Part shown: one piece after another, positions 12,045 through 21,718 of the stretch
Layout of the letters: each line of letters begins with the position of its first letter
Numbering within the stretch: position 1 is the stretch's first letter
Assembly: GCA_013368315.1 (NCBI GenBank)
Contig: JAACJM010000312.1
Location: 1-64,000 of the forward strand
Origin: Tetrapyrgos nigripes
Lineage: Eukaryota > Basidiomycota > Agaricomycetes > Agaricales > Campanellaceae
Length of the DNA: 64,000 nt
Direction of reading: 5' to 3'
Program-made: the position numbers and the translations under genes
Notes under the pieces: generated by a model
Told to the model about the DNA's origin: nothing
Databases searched by the model: none
What the model saw: only the letters and a program-made list of their open reading frames with translations

Positions 12045-12815
12045 AGAGTCAAGACTCAACTCAGTCAATTGTCGTCTTGACTGTCACTCTCATCCCCCTT
12101 GCTTGACCTCACCTATTTGGCATTCGAATGCGTTTCGGTGCTACACGATTCGGGGACGAATTTGTTTCGTTCTCTGGTGCATATAGAATCCGCTTCTATC
12201 TGCGGACACAGGACCTGCACATATCGTCGAGGTGAGCTATCTTCCCAAATCGGAGTCTGCGTTGACCTATCTCTCTAGTATCTAAATTCAGTGCTGGCGA
12301 GAAGCCACTTGCACTCTGTTGGGTACTTGTGAAAAACATAATTATTCCAGTGAGTTCTGACACGTCTTTTTCCTGCATGTAGCTAAACTACTGGCCAGCG
12401 TGGATGTGGAAACGGGTGCTCATCTCCAACGCACCATTCAGAACGAGTCGGGAGCTCTACATAGCACAACCGGTGAGTTCTCTTCTGACTCTGTCTATAA
12501 TTGCTGCTAATGCCGCCACCCCTGCAGGTTATCACGATCACATCGTGTCCACAAGCAGAGTTGCAGAATTTGCTATGGTCATCAACCAAACGAGGGAAGG
12601 GCCCTTGGTGCTGGATATAAGTCTAGTAGTTGCCGTTGCTAAGGTGCGTCAATAACCCTCGACAATGACCTTTCAGGACGATTTTTGATATGCTTCCCTG
12701 CAGAACTGGACGGTGGGCTTTACTGGCGTCATCTACGGAACAATTGGCTTTGCAGACCCCCATGACGAAAAGTCGTGGATCTTCTGTACGGTTCGAAGGT
12801 GTTTCGGGTTTGGTA
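12045..12815 (+). pseudogene. Gene relic copy C (downstream of the transposase)
   Basis: Direct copy of the same gene as copy B, about 5.7 kb further on. It shares the promoter-side word CAGTCAATTGTCGTCTTGAC, the hairpin leader (12179-12203 with one mismatch), the exons EKPLALCW and ETGAHLQRTIQN, and the last exon NWTVGFTGVIYGTIGFADP. Compared with copy B it lacks the segment holding the exon at about 6940-7012. Identity fades near 12,815, where the antisense R3H relic begins. Confidence 0.65.
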
Positions 12816-12839
12816 GTCAAGTCTACCACGGTGAATACA

Positions 12840-13860
12840 GGGCGTTCGGCGTGGGTCTCTTGACAACTATTGGATTGTACAACTCGGCAGCTTTTGATGA
12901 CGACCGGTCAAAGCTGTCATCGAGTCGATGTGTTAGGCCTGGTTGAGGAACGAGTGCATTTCCAGGCATAGACTGACTCGGCGGAGTCATCAATAGAGAG
13001 CGAGTCGCATTATTTGTCCATGCACCGCCGACGGCTGGAGTCCGTTTCTCAGGCGATGAGAGGGAAAGAGGAGGGAAATCGGTGGACTGCAGATAGACTG
13101 GCTGCGTTTGATCCACCGCTCAGCGCCCGAGGAGGCGATATGGGCGACATGTTCCGCGAATTGGTGTGAGAATGATCGTGGCGGCGGTTAGTTGCATGCA
13201 GAGTAGGATCTGGCTTTAGCCCAACTGCCCAGTCGGGACGAGCAGGAAGGGGATGCTGTTGCGAGGAGGCCGTTGAAGTGTACGTCCGCCTTGATGATGA
13301 CGATGTTGAAGATGACTTCGGCGAGGCCGTTAATCAGACTTTCAGATATTAATGAGGAATAACTTACAGCAGTACAACATCGTCATTTGGAGAAGGACGA
13401 TAGTTACCAGAGCTTCCAGTACTGGTGTTCGACTGTCTTCGCATAGATGAACTCAGTCTTGGGCTTATGATTTCACCACCTCTCCTTCTCCTTCTCCTTC
13501 TCCTTCTCCTTCTCCTTCTCCTTCTCCTTCTCCTTCTCCTTCTCCTTCTCCTTCTCCTTCTCCTTCTCCTTCTCCTTCTCCTTCTCCTTCTCCTTCTCCT
13601 TCTCCTTCTCCTTCTCTTCAAAATCCATGGATATCCTGTTACGTGCTGCATTGTATGCAGCCTCGCGTTCTTCAATAGTCATCCACTTCTTTCCGCTTCC
13701 GCCAGTGGCATTACTACGTCCTCCCATACTGCCGGCTTCAGAGGGTTCGACATCGGATGAGTCGGCGTCTTCAGTTGGGCTTGACACGGTGATCTTGTTG
13801 AGACCGACGCATAATTTTGAAGGCAGGTTGAGTTGTAGGTTCAGGAGGAACCAAATCAGC
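12840..13860 (-). pseudogene. R3H/SUZ-domain protein relic (C-terminal part)
   Basis: The minus strand shows the C-terminal half of an R3H-SUZ type RNA-binding protein in shifting frames: PAFKIMRRSQQ (about 13,810), then SDVEPSEAGSMGG and KKWMTIEEREAAYNAARNRI (the SUZ-like segment), a Glu-Lys run made by the hexamer repeat, then PARPDWAVGLKPDPTLHA and VYLQSTDFPPLSLSSPEKRT further on. At least three frame changes occur (after MRRSQQ, in the hexamer run, and near 13,150). The R3H domain itself is absent upstream. The product cannot be made from this copy; an intact gene elsewhere in the genome is expected. Confidence 0.65.
13481..13617. repeat. CTTCTC hexanucleotide microsatellite
   Basis: About 22 near-perfect units of CTTCTC. 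Antisense it encodes alternating Glu-Lys or poly-Arg depending on frame. It lies inside the R3H/SUZ relic directly after MDFEEK and is a likely site of the frameshift there. Confidence 0.95.
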
Positions 13861-14257
13861 TGCGGACGTTTTGTCCGTTCTTCCCGAAGCAGGCGATGTT
13901 GATGGTCGTTCTGAAGACCCTGCTGAGAACATGGAGATTACTCCATCCTGTGTATCCGAGCCAAATCCCCAATCTTCTCCTATGGACGTTGTGTCGACTC
14001 GTCCCGAAGCGGGCGATGGTTGGAGGATGGTTGGAGTGACCGTACATATATGGAAGTCGCGACAAACAGCTGCGACAAACAACCGACAAACACCTGGCCG
14101 CTCCCGCCTCTGTCCACGCCGATCTCCCAACGTTGCAAACTCCAACGCGCTCTCATGGTATGTGTGCGCTTCTGGAGTATAAACTCTCTTTTACAGTGTT
14201 TTGAAGTTTTCCGTCTTCCCTGTCTGCTCGCCAGGTTCCTGTTCTACGAGGGCATCT

Positions 14258-14718
14258 ATGCCGATGTCTTCAGTAGCTGCGTCTGCATCGACGTCTTCCG
14301 GAACGGATTCTGTGGTGTATGTTTTCGCCTTGAATGAGGGTAGTGGAAAACTCGAGTACAAAATTGGGTCCACGGGCCGCACGCCCGAGACCAGACTCAG
14401 GGAATGGAGGAGGGGACACCAGTCAAAGGGGTTTAGACTGGTGTATTCGGTGAAGGTGGTAGGTAGGAATACGGCGTATGTCGTTGGTGCGTCGTGTGGG
14501 GTTTCCCAATTCGAACACTACTCATTTTCATCACAGAACACGAAGCCCATCAACAGATACTACAATACGCCACCAAGATCCACAGGTCATGCCCGGATTG
14601 CCTTGTGGTGCACCAGGAAGAATTTGTCATGGAGCTGGATTTCGGATTGGAGGATGTTCGCGACGCCGTCGACACGGCGAAGCGACTTGTAGAGACCAGG
14701 AGAGTGGGATGCACTTGA
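14258..14718 (+). CDS. GIY-YIG superfamily protein (T5orf172 / MUG113-like)
   Basis: Two exons, 14258-14462 and 14537-14718, joined by a GTAGGAAT...ATCACAG intron in phase 1. The first gives VYVFALNEGSGKLEYKIGST then RLREWRRGH; the second gives EHEAHQQILQY, CPDCLVVHQEEFV and a helical tail. The order VYV..., KIGST, R...W, then CxxC...HxExF matches the T5orf172/DUF1766 branch of GIY-YIG nucleases, which includes the fission yeast meiotically up-regulated gene mug113. The likely role is nucleic-acid binding or cleavage, but this is inference. The upstream frame (13871-14157) is rich in RPEAGD-like repeats and may hold an earlier exon, but no in-frame join was found. Confidence 0.6.
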
Positions 14719-14848
14719 TGCTTTTTAGGTTTCTTTGGTTTTTGGTGTTTTTTTTTTTTTGCTTTCCTGCTATTAAATCTGCTTTCGAATCGCTGCCAAG
14801 GTGTAGGACCACTTATGTATATAGGACTTTGTAACTAAGATATTTTAA
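14719..14848. other. 3' flank of the GIY-YIG gene, T-rich tract
   Basis: Contains a run of 14 T at 14,747-14,760; no coding signal. Confidence 0.4.
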
Positions 14849-15370
14849 AGCAGACGCGTCTTTACGTTGACGCGTTGGACACGCACTTGCGTCAGATCAC
14901 TGACGCACCAGCGTTGTATCAGTAGTCCATAAATATCATCTATTAGTACACCTATCTAGAGTTCAGATGCATGATATATTGAGACTCGTATCTGTACATA
15001 TATCTGGATTCCAGATACATACCATTTCTGGACACAAATCCGCAAAATTGATAGGTGATCTTTCTTTTGTTTGAATAGGTGTGCGAATTGAAAATCTTTT
15101 TGTACTTCTTTCCAAAGATCTAATATGACATGTGTCTGGTCACGAATTAAATGTACGGTAAGGCATCCTAATATATCAACTTTCTGGTTAGATATCTAAC
15201 TTACTAATACATGATCTATTTCGACTTATATCTGGGTTCCTAATGTATCTTATTTCCGTGCACATATTAGATCACCTATCCGTCGAGCGGATATTTGTCC
15301 CTTTTCGGCGTGTATCTTAATATATAGGATAAAATCTTTCCGAATTCCCGGTAGGCTGACGCGCCGAACA
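14849..15370 (+). repeat. Diverged dispersed repeat, copy 1
   Basis: Non-coding, AT-rich block that starts with GACGC-rich words (GACGCGTTGG, CTGACGCACC) and goes on with ATCTAGAGTTCAGAT, GGTGATCTTTCTTTTGTTTG, TTTTTGTACTTCTTT and CCTATCCGTCGAGC. The same words occur in the same order on the opposite strand at 58,800-59,270. It is too diverged to set exact ends by eye. Confidence 0.55.
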
Positions 15371-15660
15371 GCTTGCTCATCATCTACATCAACCCTTCTG
15401 GAAATCTGTCCATAAGTAGGTGTGGTTCTTGACACTGTATAGTGCTAATTCTCTTGCTCATGAAATTCCGTAGGCTGGACGGCCTACGGTTCAAAGAGAT
15501 CTCAGAATTACCGTTTGGGAGATTGGTTAGCGAAAGCTTGCGAGCATTGTTTTGTAGTGCGTAAATCTGCTTTTTTGTTACAGACTAGGCTCTTGCTGAC
15601 CTGCTTGTGAAGGCACTCTGCCACCAGGAGCCAGGAGCCAGAAGTCAGGAGGAACTCAAA
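15371..15660. other. Upstream region of F-box gene
   Basis: No coding signal; includes CAGGAGCCAGGAGCCAGAAG, a short tandem duplication just before the F-box start. Confidence 0.3.
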
Positions 15661-17361
15661 ATGCTTTGGCAAAGACTTCCATCCTTCCAACTACGCATCC
15701 CTGACATCGACTTGGACTTTTCACGAGAACGGATTCGTGCACCAGGCTTTCCCTCATCCCTAGAACACACTCAAATTTCACAAATGGTCGCAGAAGCGGA
15801 GAAGGACCTCTCAGACTACGAGGAGGACCTGCGTTGTTTAGACAGCATTGTGTCAGATCTCAGGAAGAAAAGAGATGATTTGCAGAGATACGTGGACGAT
15901 TGCAAAGCCTACCTTTCCCCAATTCGCCAGCTACCAACCGAGATCATGGAAGAAATCTTCCTGTACTATCAGGACCTCCATGGCACGCGCAAGGGTGGTC
16001 GTTTCAGGGAGCCTATCAACCATTCGACTCAGGATTTGACGGCCTTGTTGCTCAGCTCGGTGTGCAAACTATGGCACAGCATTTGCCTTTGTACTCCCCA
16101 GCTTTGGTCCCGCTTTTCGGTGGTTCTGAACCGATCTCGAGTGCACGGCGCTCCCTCTCAGTTACTACCCATCTATCTTTCCAGGTCGAAGCAAATGCCT
16201 CTCTGCTTCGACATCAAGATCGACGGCCGCTATTGCCGAGAACCGACCAAGATCTTGTCTTTGCTTGTCGCCCAGTCTCACCGATGGTTCTCTACCAATT
16301 GGGATCTCTATAATATGGATGAGGAGGGAGTTGCCTGTCTAGGCGTCCAGAAAGAGCTTCCGCTGTTGCAGCACATTGCACTGAAGCGTGATGGCGCGAG
16401 CTCTGGAGACCTTCTCGGTATATTCGCTGGAGCACGTACACCTAGGACAGTATCCTTGACACGGATGTCCAATTTCCTCGATTCAAAGCTACCATGGAGC
16501 GAAGTTCACTTTCTTCGTGCCTACAACATATCCAGCGATGTCGGGGTCGTGGATATCCTGGTCAAACTAGCTGGGCAGTGTTGTACTCTTCGCTCTTTCG
16601 AAGCGCATTTCGGCGATGTTCCCTTCGAGTCAGCCCAGCTGGAATGCTCGATTCATTTGAACACGCTTGAATATCTGTGCTTAGACACCGTGTCTCCGTA
16701 TGAGATCGGCGAATTCTTTTCCATTGCCACTCTTCCCAATCTGCGCAGATTGGCACTGGTATTATATAACGATTCCAATAATGATACACATACTCCGAAC
16801 ACCGATTCCTTCCGCTCCTTTATATCGAGGTCACAATGCTCCATATCTGTTCTCCGGTTAGGAGATTTGCGACTAAATGAAGCGTTCAATCCTATCTGTG
16901 ATATGCTCCCTCATCTACCTGCTCTGAAGAAACTGATCTTCGCAGAAGAGTATTGCGACGCCATTAGGCCAACCTTGATGGAGACCTTGATGGAGACCTT
17001 GTCTGTTCATTCTCCACATTCCATTGAGGCCGGACAAGGAGCGGACAGCCTTACAGCTCAAAACGATGACCCTGTCCTTCCCCTTCTTGAAGAACTTGAC
17101 ATGGAAGTGTGCGCAGAGGACTTCCAAGCTTCCAAATTTGTAGACATGGTGGAATCACGATGTTCATTGACTGGCCATGGAATATGTGCCTTGAAGTCGG
17201 TGAGACTCTACCTACAATGGCATTATTCTATTACCAAGGACTCTACCGTGCCGCTGATTCTACAGTCGCTGGAGGGTACGGGTATAGAAATTATCTCCAG
17301 CACGTCTGATTCCAGACAGTTTTTGAGGGATGAACACCAGGGATGCTGGCCTGCACCGTGA
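15661..17361 (+). CDS. F-box protein (agaricomycete type), intronless
   Basis: Single open frame of about 566 codons from MLWQRLPSFQLRIPD. A coiled coil precedes the F-box (DLSDYEEDLRCLDSIVSDLR). The F-box reads SPIRQLPTEIMEEIFLYYQD ... LLSSVCKLWHSICLCTPQLWSR, which has the LPxEIxxEIF and VCxxWxxIxxxTPxLWS signature. The rest is leucine-rich-like repeats without a named domain (TLEYLCLDTVSPYEIG, LPNLRRLALVLYND, LPALKKLIF). F-box proteins join Skp1-cullin ubiquitin ligases as substrate adaptors; the substrate is unknown. The frame extends upstream to a GTG at 15607, but the first ATG is preferred. Confidence 0.85.
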   Translation: MLWQRLPSFQLRIPDIDLDFSRERIRAPGFPSSLEHTQISQMVAEAEKDLSDYEEDLRCLDSIVSDLRKKRDDLQRYVDDCKAYLSPIRQLPTEIMEEIFLYYQDLHGTRKGGRFREPINHSTQDLTALLLSSVCKLWHSICLCTPQLWSRFSVVLNRSRVHGAPSQLLPIYLSRSKQMPLCFDIKIDGRYCREPTKILSLLVAQSHRWFSTNWDLYNMDEEGVACLGVQKELPLLQHIALKRDGASSGDLLGIFAGARTPRTVSLTRMSNFLDSKLPWSEVHFLRAYNISSDVGVVDILVKLAGQCCTLRSFEAHFGDVPFESAQLECSIHLNTLEYLCLDTVSPYEIGEFFSIATLPNLRRLALVLYNDSNNDTHTPNTDSFRSFISRSQCSISVLRLGDLRLNEAFNPICDMLPHLPALKKLIFAEEYCDAIRPTLMETLMETLSVHSPHSIEAGQGADSLTAQNDDPVLPLLEELDMEVCAEDFQASKFVDMVESRCSLTGHGICALKSVRLYLQWHYSITKDSTVPLILQSLEGTGIEIISSTSDSRQFLRDEHQGCWPAP

Positions 17362-18467
17362 CCAGTCACCACGGGAGGTGAATAGTGTATTACCAGTTCT
17401 TATGTATCATGTTTTCTGTCCTTGCAATAATACTGGAATTGTTCATTCTCTGTTGATGTCAGTGAGGTGTTGGGTACCAGTTAAATTGATTACCGGTCCT
17501 ATGTCGTCTTCTTCCCCTTCCATCATGGATCCGAGCATACGCTATGCGGCGGTCATTAGACCTTACAACCTCTTTCTTCTGCACTACCACCATGAACGCC
17601 AAAGACCTCTCTTCAAAATGGCTCAAAGTCTCCGAGGCGTCGCTCCATGTGGTTCATGTTGAGACTCTGGCCAGGTGCGTAGAAACATCATCTACTTCTT
17701 CTCTTTCACTCATCCCTATCGGTTTGCAGGGGTCCAGTGAATGGTTTCAACGAAGAGTATACTTCCACTCCTCGTCTACATACTCGAGATGCCCAGAGCT
17801 GACGACCAAACAGACTCTGGCGTGAGTAAACAGACATGGGGTTTGTTGAAGGAGGTCCGAAAATTACGCTGGATGGACTAATTCCTCTCATCGAGTACTT
17901 CTGAGCTTGAAGGAGCTTGGGCTTTTTATAAACGCAGTGACAGCACCTCCAGTGGGCTATGGTCTACTTGCTGCCGGTGTGACAAGTACGGAACTAGAAG
18001 AACTACACCAATGCGACTCGACGATTTCTGATCCATTCACAGCTGCTTCCCTCTTTTCTCGGAATTGGCGATGCAGAAGTGGGATGGGGTTAACAAGTTG
18101 CCGTCCATATTTAGGGTCCAGGGATGCAAAAAGCTACCAGTTGTCTCGTCAATGTAGCTGTATACCAGGTTCCCAGCAGTCGCACAAAAACGTTCTTCAA
18201 GGCCAAATTTGCGCGTTGCATTTGATACTTGAGGGTCAAGTTTTAAAAGCAGGTCGTTTGTGACGGACGCCCTGTGACTCGCACCGACAGACCAGAAGAT
18301 GGGCTGGATGGGAAAGCGAATAGCATTGGGATAATATTACAAGGGAGGACCGAACGCTTTCCAAAAATACACAATTACAAGTAGCACCTTCAAGCAAAAC
18401 ACGTTCATAATATCCGTTACACTGGGAAAAGCACTCGAGATGAGAAACAGGTCAACCAGTTGATACA
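17362..18467. other. Intergenic, only weak exon-like pieces
   Basis: A short frame near 17,592 (MNAKDLSSKWLKVSEASLHV) has a following GTGCGT donor and a CTGCAG-like acceptor at about 17,730, but no product longer than 50 residues results. No recognisable gene otherwise. Confidence 0.3.
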
Positions 18468-19104
18468 TCAATGGCACTTACACTCTTGATAATCACCAGC
18501 CAGTAACCTACGGAGAGTCAAGACTCAAAGATTAGCGAAAAGCACACAGCAAAAGGCCCGAACCGAAAAAGACAGAAAAAAGGACGTACAGCTCCAAAAC
18601 AATCTCTGGCGGGATTCTCTCCATAAATTCATTGACTGGGACTTCGTCTTTTGTGGCGTCGTTCACATAATAAGATTTGAAGGCCTGGTATTCGAGTAAT
18701 TTTTGGACGATGATCCCTCTGCGTGTAATACGTCAGAATGCTGGAGGCCCAATCCAAGACACAGATTTGACAAAGACACGCAAGTCCAGACTTACCGATG
18801 GTCATGAGCATGATACGTCTTTGTTTCGGCTTCTGAGAAGCCACCTGGAAAGGGTAAAGGTCGTCAATACCGTGCTCAACCGGTTTGAGGTGTACCGGTC
18901 AGACCTGTACTCACTTGACGTGTCAAGACTACTTTTCATTGTGCCGCTCATATTCGCGACCTTTCTCTTAATGAGGAAAGAGTACCCATCGTCCGAGACG
19001 ACGCGGATCCAGTCTTCAGGGTTGGCTTGCCTGATGTTTTGTCAGACGAGAAGAATAGCAGAGCATATAATCACAATATACATTTGGGTATCTTGTTCCG
19101 CCAT
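18468..19104 (-). CDS. elc1: Elongin C (Skp1/BTB-fold adaptor)
   Basis: Five exons: 19082-19104, 18915-19030, 18796-18844, 18590-18718 and 18468-18507, all with GT-AG introns and consistent phases. The product begins MAEQDTQ, has WIRVVSDDGYSFLIKRKVAN and MSGTMKSSLDTSSGFSEAE, then RGIIVQKLLEYQAFKSYY and the hallmark EVPVNEFMERIPPEIVLELL near the C-terminus. The order matches elongin C: a strand-helix BTB fold, an insertion, then the FxxRIPPEIxLELL helix that contacts BC-box proteins. Fungal elongin C works with elongin A and cullin-RING ligases. Length (about 119 residues) is near the family norm (about 112). Short micro-exons explain why no long open frame is seen. Confidence 0.88.
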
Positions 19105-19774
19105 GGTTCTAGGCTATAAATGGGTAAGAATAGTCAGAGTTTGAAGGTCCGTAGAGGTTCCGGACGTATGTACTTGTTGAAGTTACCTTTGATGGTGGTG
19201 AAAGAACAAGAGCTGTTTTGACACGCGTGCTATGGACGCGGCGTGCCCGCGTGCCGTTGTTCCTTGTACTACACTTTTGTCTACTTACTAGATAGCCAAA
19301 TTGAGTTGTCAAACTATTCCAGTTTAGGACACGTCAAAAAGCAAAAATGCCTCTTTCCCCGCAAAGCCATTGGGAAACGAGATTGGGGTAACTGCACTGT
19401 CCAGTGCCAGTGTCAAATCACTTGCTATAGTCTAGGTCCACCATCAGAGAATGGCTCTCACGACGGGCTTTGCTATTCGTCGAGATCATCTTCATTCCAA
19501 ACTTAACTCATGCCTCACACAGTGTCTTCTGCGGTCTTTTTGCCTATGCTACGTATCATCTCCGTGTCGGGACTGGTCGGGATGAAGCCTTCAGAGCAAT
19601 TCTTTGAGACGTCACATGGAAAGATTGATGGAGTTTGGATGGAGTTCGGACCAACTGACATCTTGAAGTGAGTCATATATCTAGGTGAAACAAAACGAGG
19701 TGAACACGAGGCTCGCTATCGGGTTTCAGGAAGACTTAAAGCACGGTATCTTGGCTGGCGCTTTGGCACCCAAG
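19105..19774. other. Intergenic, divergent promoter region
   Basis: Lies between elongin C (-) and the next F-box-like gene (+). No exon recognised; probably shared upstream sequence. Confidence 0.35.
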
Positions 19775-21187
19775 ATGCCTTCCATTGCGGTCCCCTTCGA
19801 TGTTTGGTCGTCCATCGCAGAGTATATCACCCCCGACACGCTGGTTGCTCTCGCTCCAGTCAACCAGGCTTTCTACGACATAGCGCAGAAGGTTAAATAC
19901 CAAGTAACGGACCTGGTTACTTACGACAAGAATACCAAGAAACTTTTGAAGGATCTACAGTTCGTTTTCGGTTTCATTTCACTGTTACGTGTCTCTAAAT
20001 GAAATCAAAGGGATCCTTCATTAGGCAGCCTTGTTCGTACAGTACATATCCGACCATGGAAGGTGTCCGATGTCGTAAAGCCATCTCCACGACGTCCTTA
20101 TAGGGCTATTGCTAGAGTGTACTCCTTCCTCGACGAGGACTACGCTGTGCAAAGGGCAAAAGAAGCAGTTGAGAAGCGGCTCCGCAAGCACATTCAGCTC
20201 GTGTTGGATGCTGTTGGTAAACTGCAGAACGTTGTGGAGTATCGGATTGAGTGGGACGAGACGCCGGGCTACCATGCGCAGTTTTTCCAAGCCTTCCTCT
20301 ATCCTTTGCTTGGTGATACCAGCTTTGGTCATAGCTTGACCAAGTTCTCTCTCAAAGTCCCCGTTGAAAAGCTCCCTGGTCTTGCTTCTGTCCACCTTCC
20401 CCTACTCCAGGAATTGGACGTGCACCTCTCCACCGGGGCGTTACCTTCACAAGAGGTCAAAGACTTGGTGGATTCCTTCGTCGTCTTTATCAATAACCTC
20501 TATCCTACTCTTCGCTCGTTTGCTGTCACCTCGACTTGCACCTCACAGAACCTCGACCTCAATTACTTGTTCCGTCTCTTAGGCAAGTTCCCTGCCCTTC
20601 GCTCGCTCGCCCTGTCCACACCATGGGATGGAGTCCACGTCTGGGCGCCATCTGGAGAACCATTCCCTCTCCAGTTGTTCATCGCCAAGCACGCCCGACA
20701 GCTTGAAGAGCTAAAGTTCATGGGAAGCCGTATCGCCAACCGACATGTTCCCCTAGATCCTGAAGCCAAAACCTGGATCCACCGCCTCCTAGCCGGAATC
20801 GACGATAACTACTGCTTGCTGTCCAAGCTCGAAGTTGATATAAGAACCTTCCGAGCTGACCTGAGTCCATTCTTCCTCTGCCTCGATAAGATTGCTAGCC
20901 AGCTGGAGTCTCTTGTCCTGACAGAATACCCTCTAGCGTATGCTGACGTCGAAAGCCTCTTACAGTCGTTTGCCCATCATGGACATGGACAAGCCACCTC
21001 GCTGAAGACACTAGCAATCTGTTTGCGGTGTCTGACGCCAGAGGTAATCGATCTGTTGGCCTATGGTTTTCCTCATCTTCGTTCGCTTGAGTTGACCTTT
21101 ACCGAGGTCTCGGGCGCTCATTTTGGGAATCAGGTAGAGAAGTTGGTGGGTCGTGCCCTTCATATATGCGCAGAAAACGTGAACTGA
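19775..21187 (+). CDS. F-box-like protein with leucine-rich repeat-like body
   Basis: Two exons. The first (from ATG 19775) holds the F-box-like segment AVPFDVWSSIAEYITPDTL ... ALAPVNQAFYDIAQ. A roughly 54-nt intron with donor GTTTCATTT and acceptor CATTAG (ending near 20,025) joins in phase 1 to SLVRTVHIRPWKVSD. The body has repeated LxxLxxL strands (PLLQELDVHLSTG, PALRSLALSTPWDG, SQLESLVLTEYPLA, PHLRSLELTFTEVSG) ending at TGA 21187. The W-x5-I pattern and the SLVRTVHIRPW element are typical of basidiomycete F-box families. Likely a ubiquitin-ligase adaptor; substrate unknown. Confidence 0.75.
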
Positions 21188-21718
21188 TCGTACGATTTCG
21201 TCGTGTGAAAGCATGCATTTTTGGGGCGTATGTATGAACGCCGATATGACTCTTGGGAGTTGTATAGGTTGGCGCTGTCGGAAAGCCGCATTGAGAACTT
21301 GAGATGGGTGTACAGCATGGAGAGGGCATTTACGGAATGCATCCCTTGCCTTCATCACGTCAAGGCACTTCCACCTCTACAGCTTTAATGATACCATTAT
21401 GACCATTTTTCCCTTTCTTCTCTTCATGTGCTGTACTGTCTGTCTGTTTACGTCGTTCTGCTGTGCAGAGTACTATATGTCGTTTATGCTTTTCCTCCTA
21501 GTTCTTAATGGTAATAGTGTACTTTAGCATGTATCATCTCTCTTTGTATCTTTTCTTCTTTGTCTTTGTAGTACTTTTTATCCATGTATGTGTCGTTGCC
21601 AAATTAAAGGCTGTAGGAATGAAGAGAACAGGATTTAGTTGTCAAGTCGCGGGCGCCTCTTACTTCCAAACCACCATCCATCCCTTGATCAAGCACGCAA
21701 TTCCTTGCTTGATCTCTC
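21188..21718. other. Intergenic
   Basis: T-rich 3' flank and promoter of the homeodomain gene; no exon recognised. Confidence 0.35.

Noticed and set aside
13364..13787. Poly-Arg, poly-Leu or Glu-Lys proteins over the hexamer
   Set aside because: All are readings of the CTTCTC repeat; only the Glu-Lys frame joins real R3H/SUZ sequence, and that copy is frameshifted.
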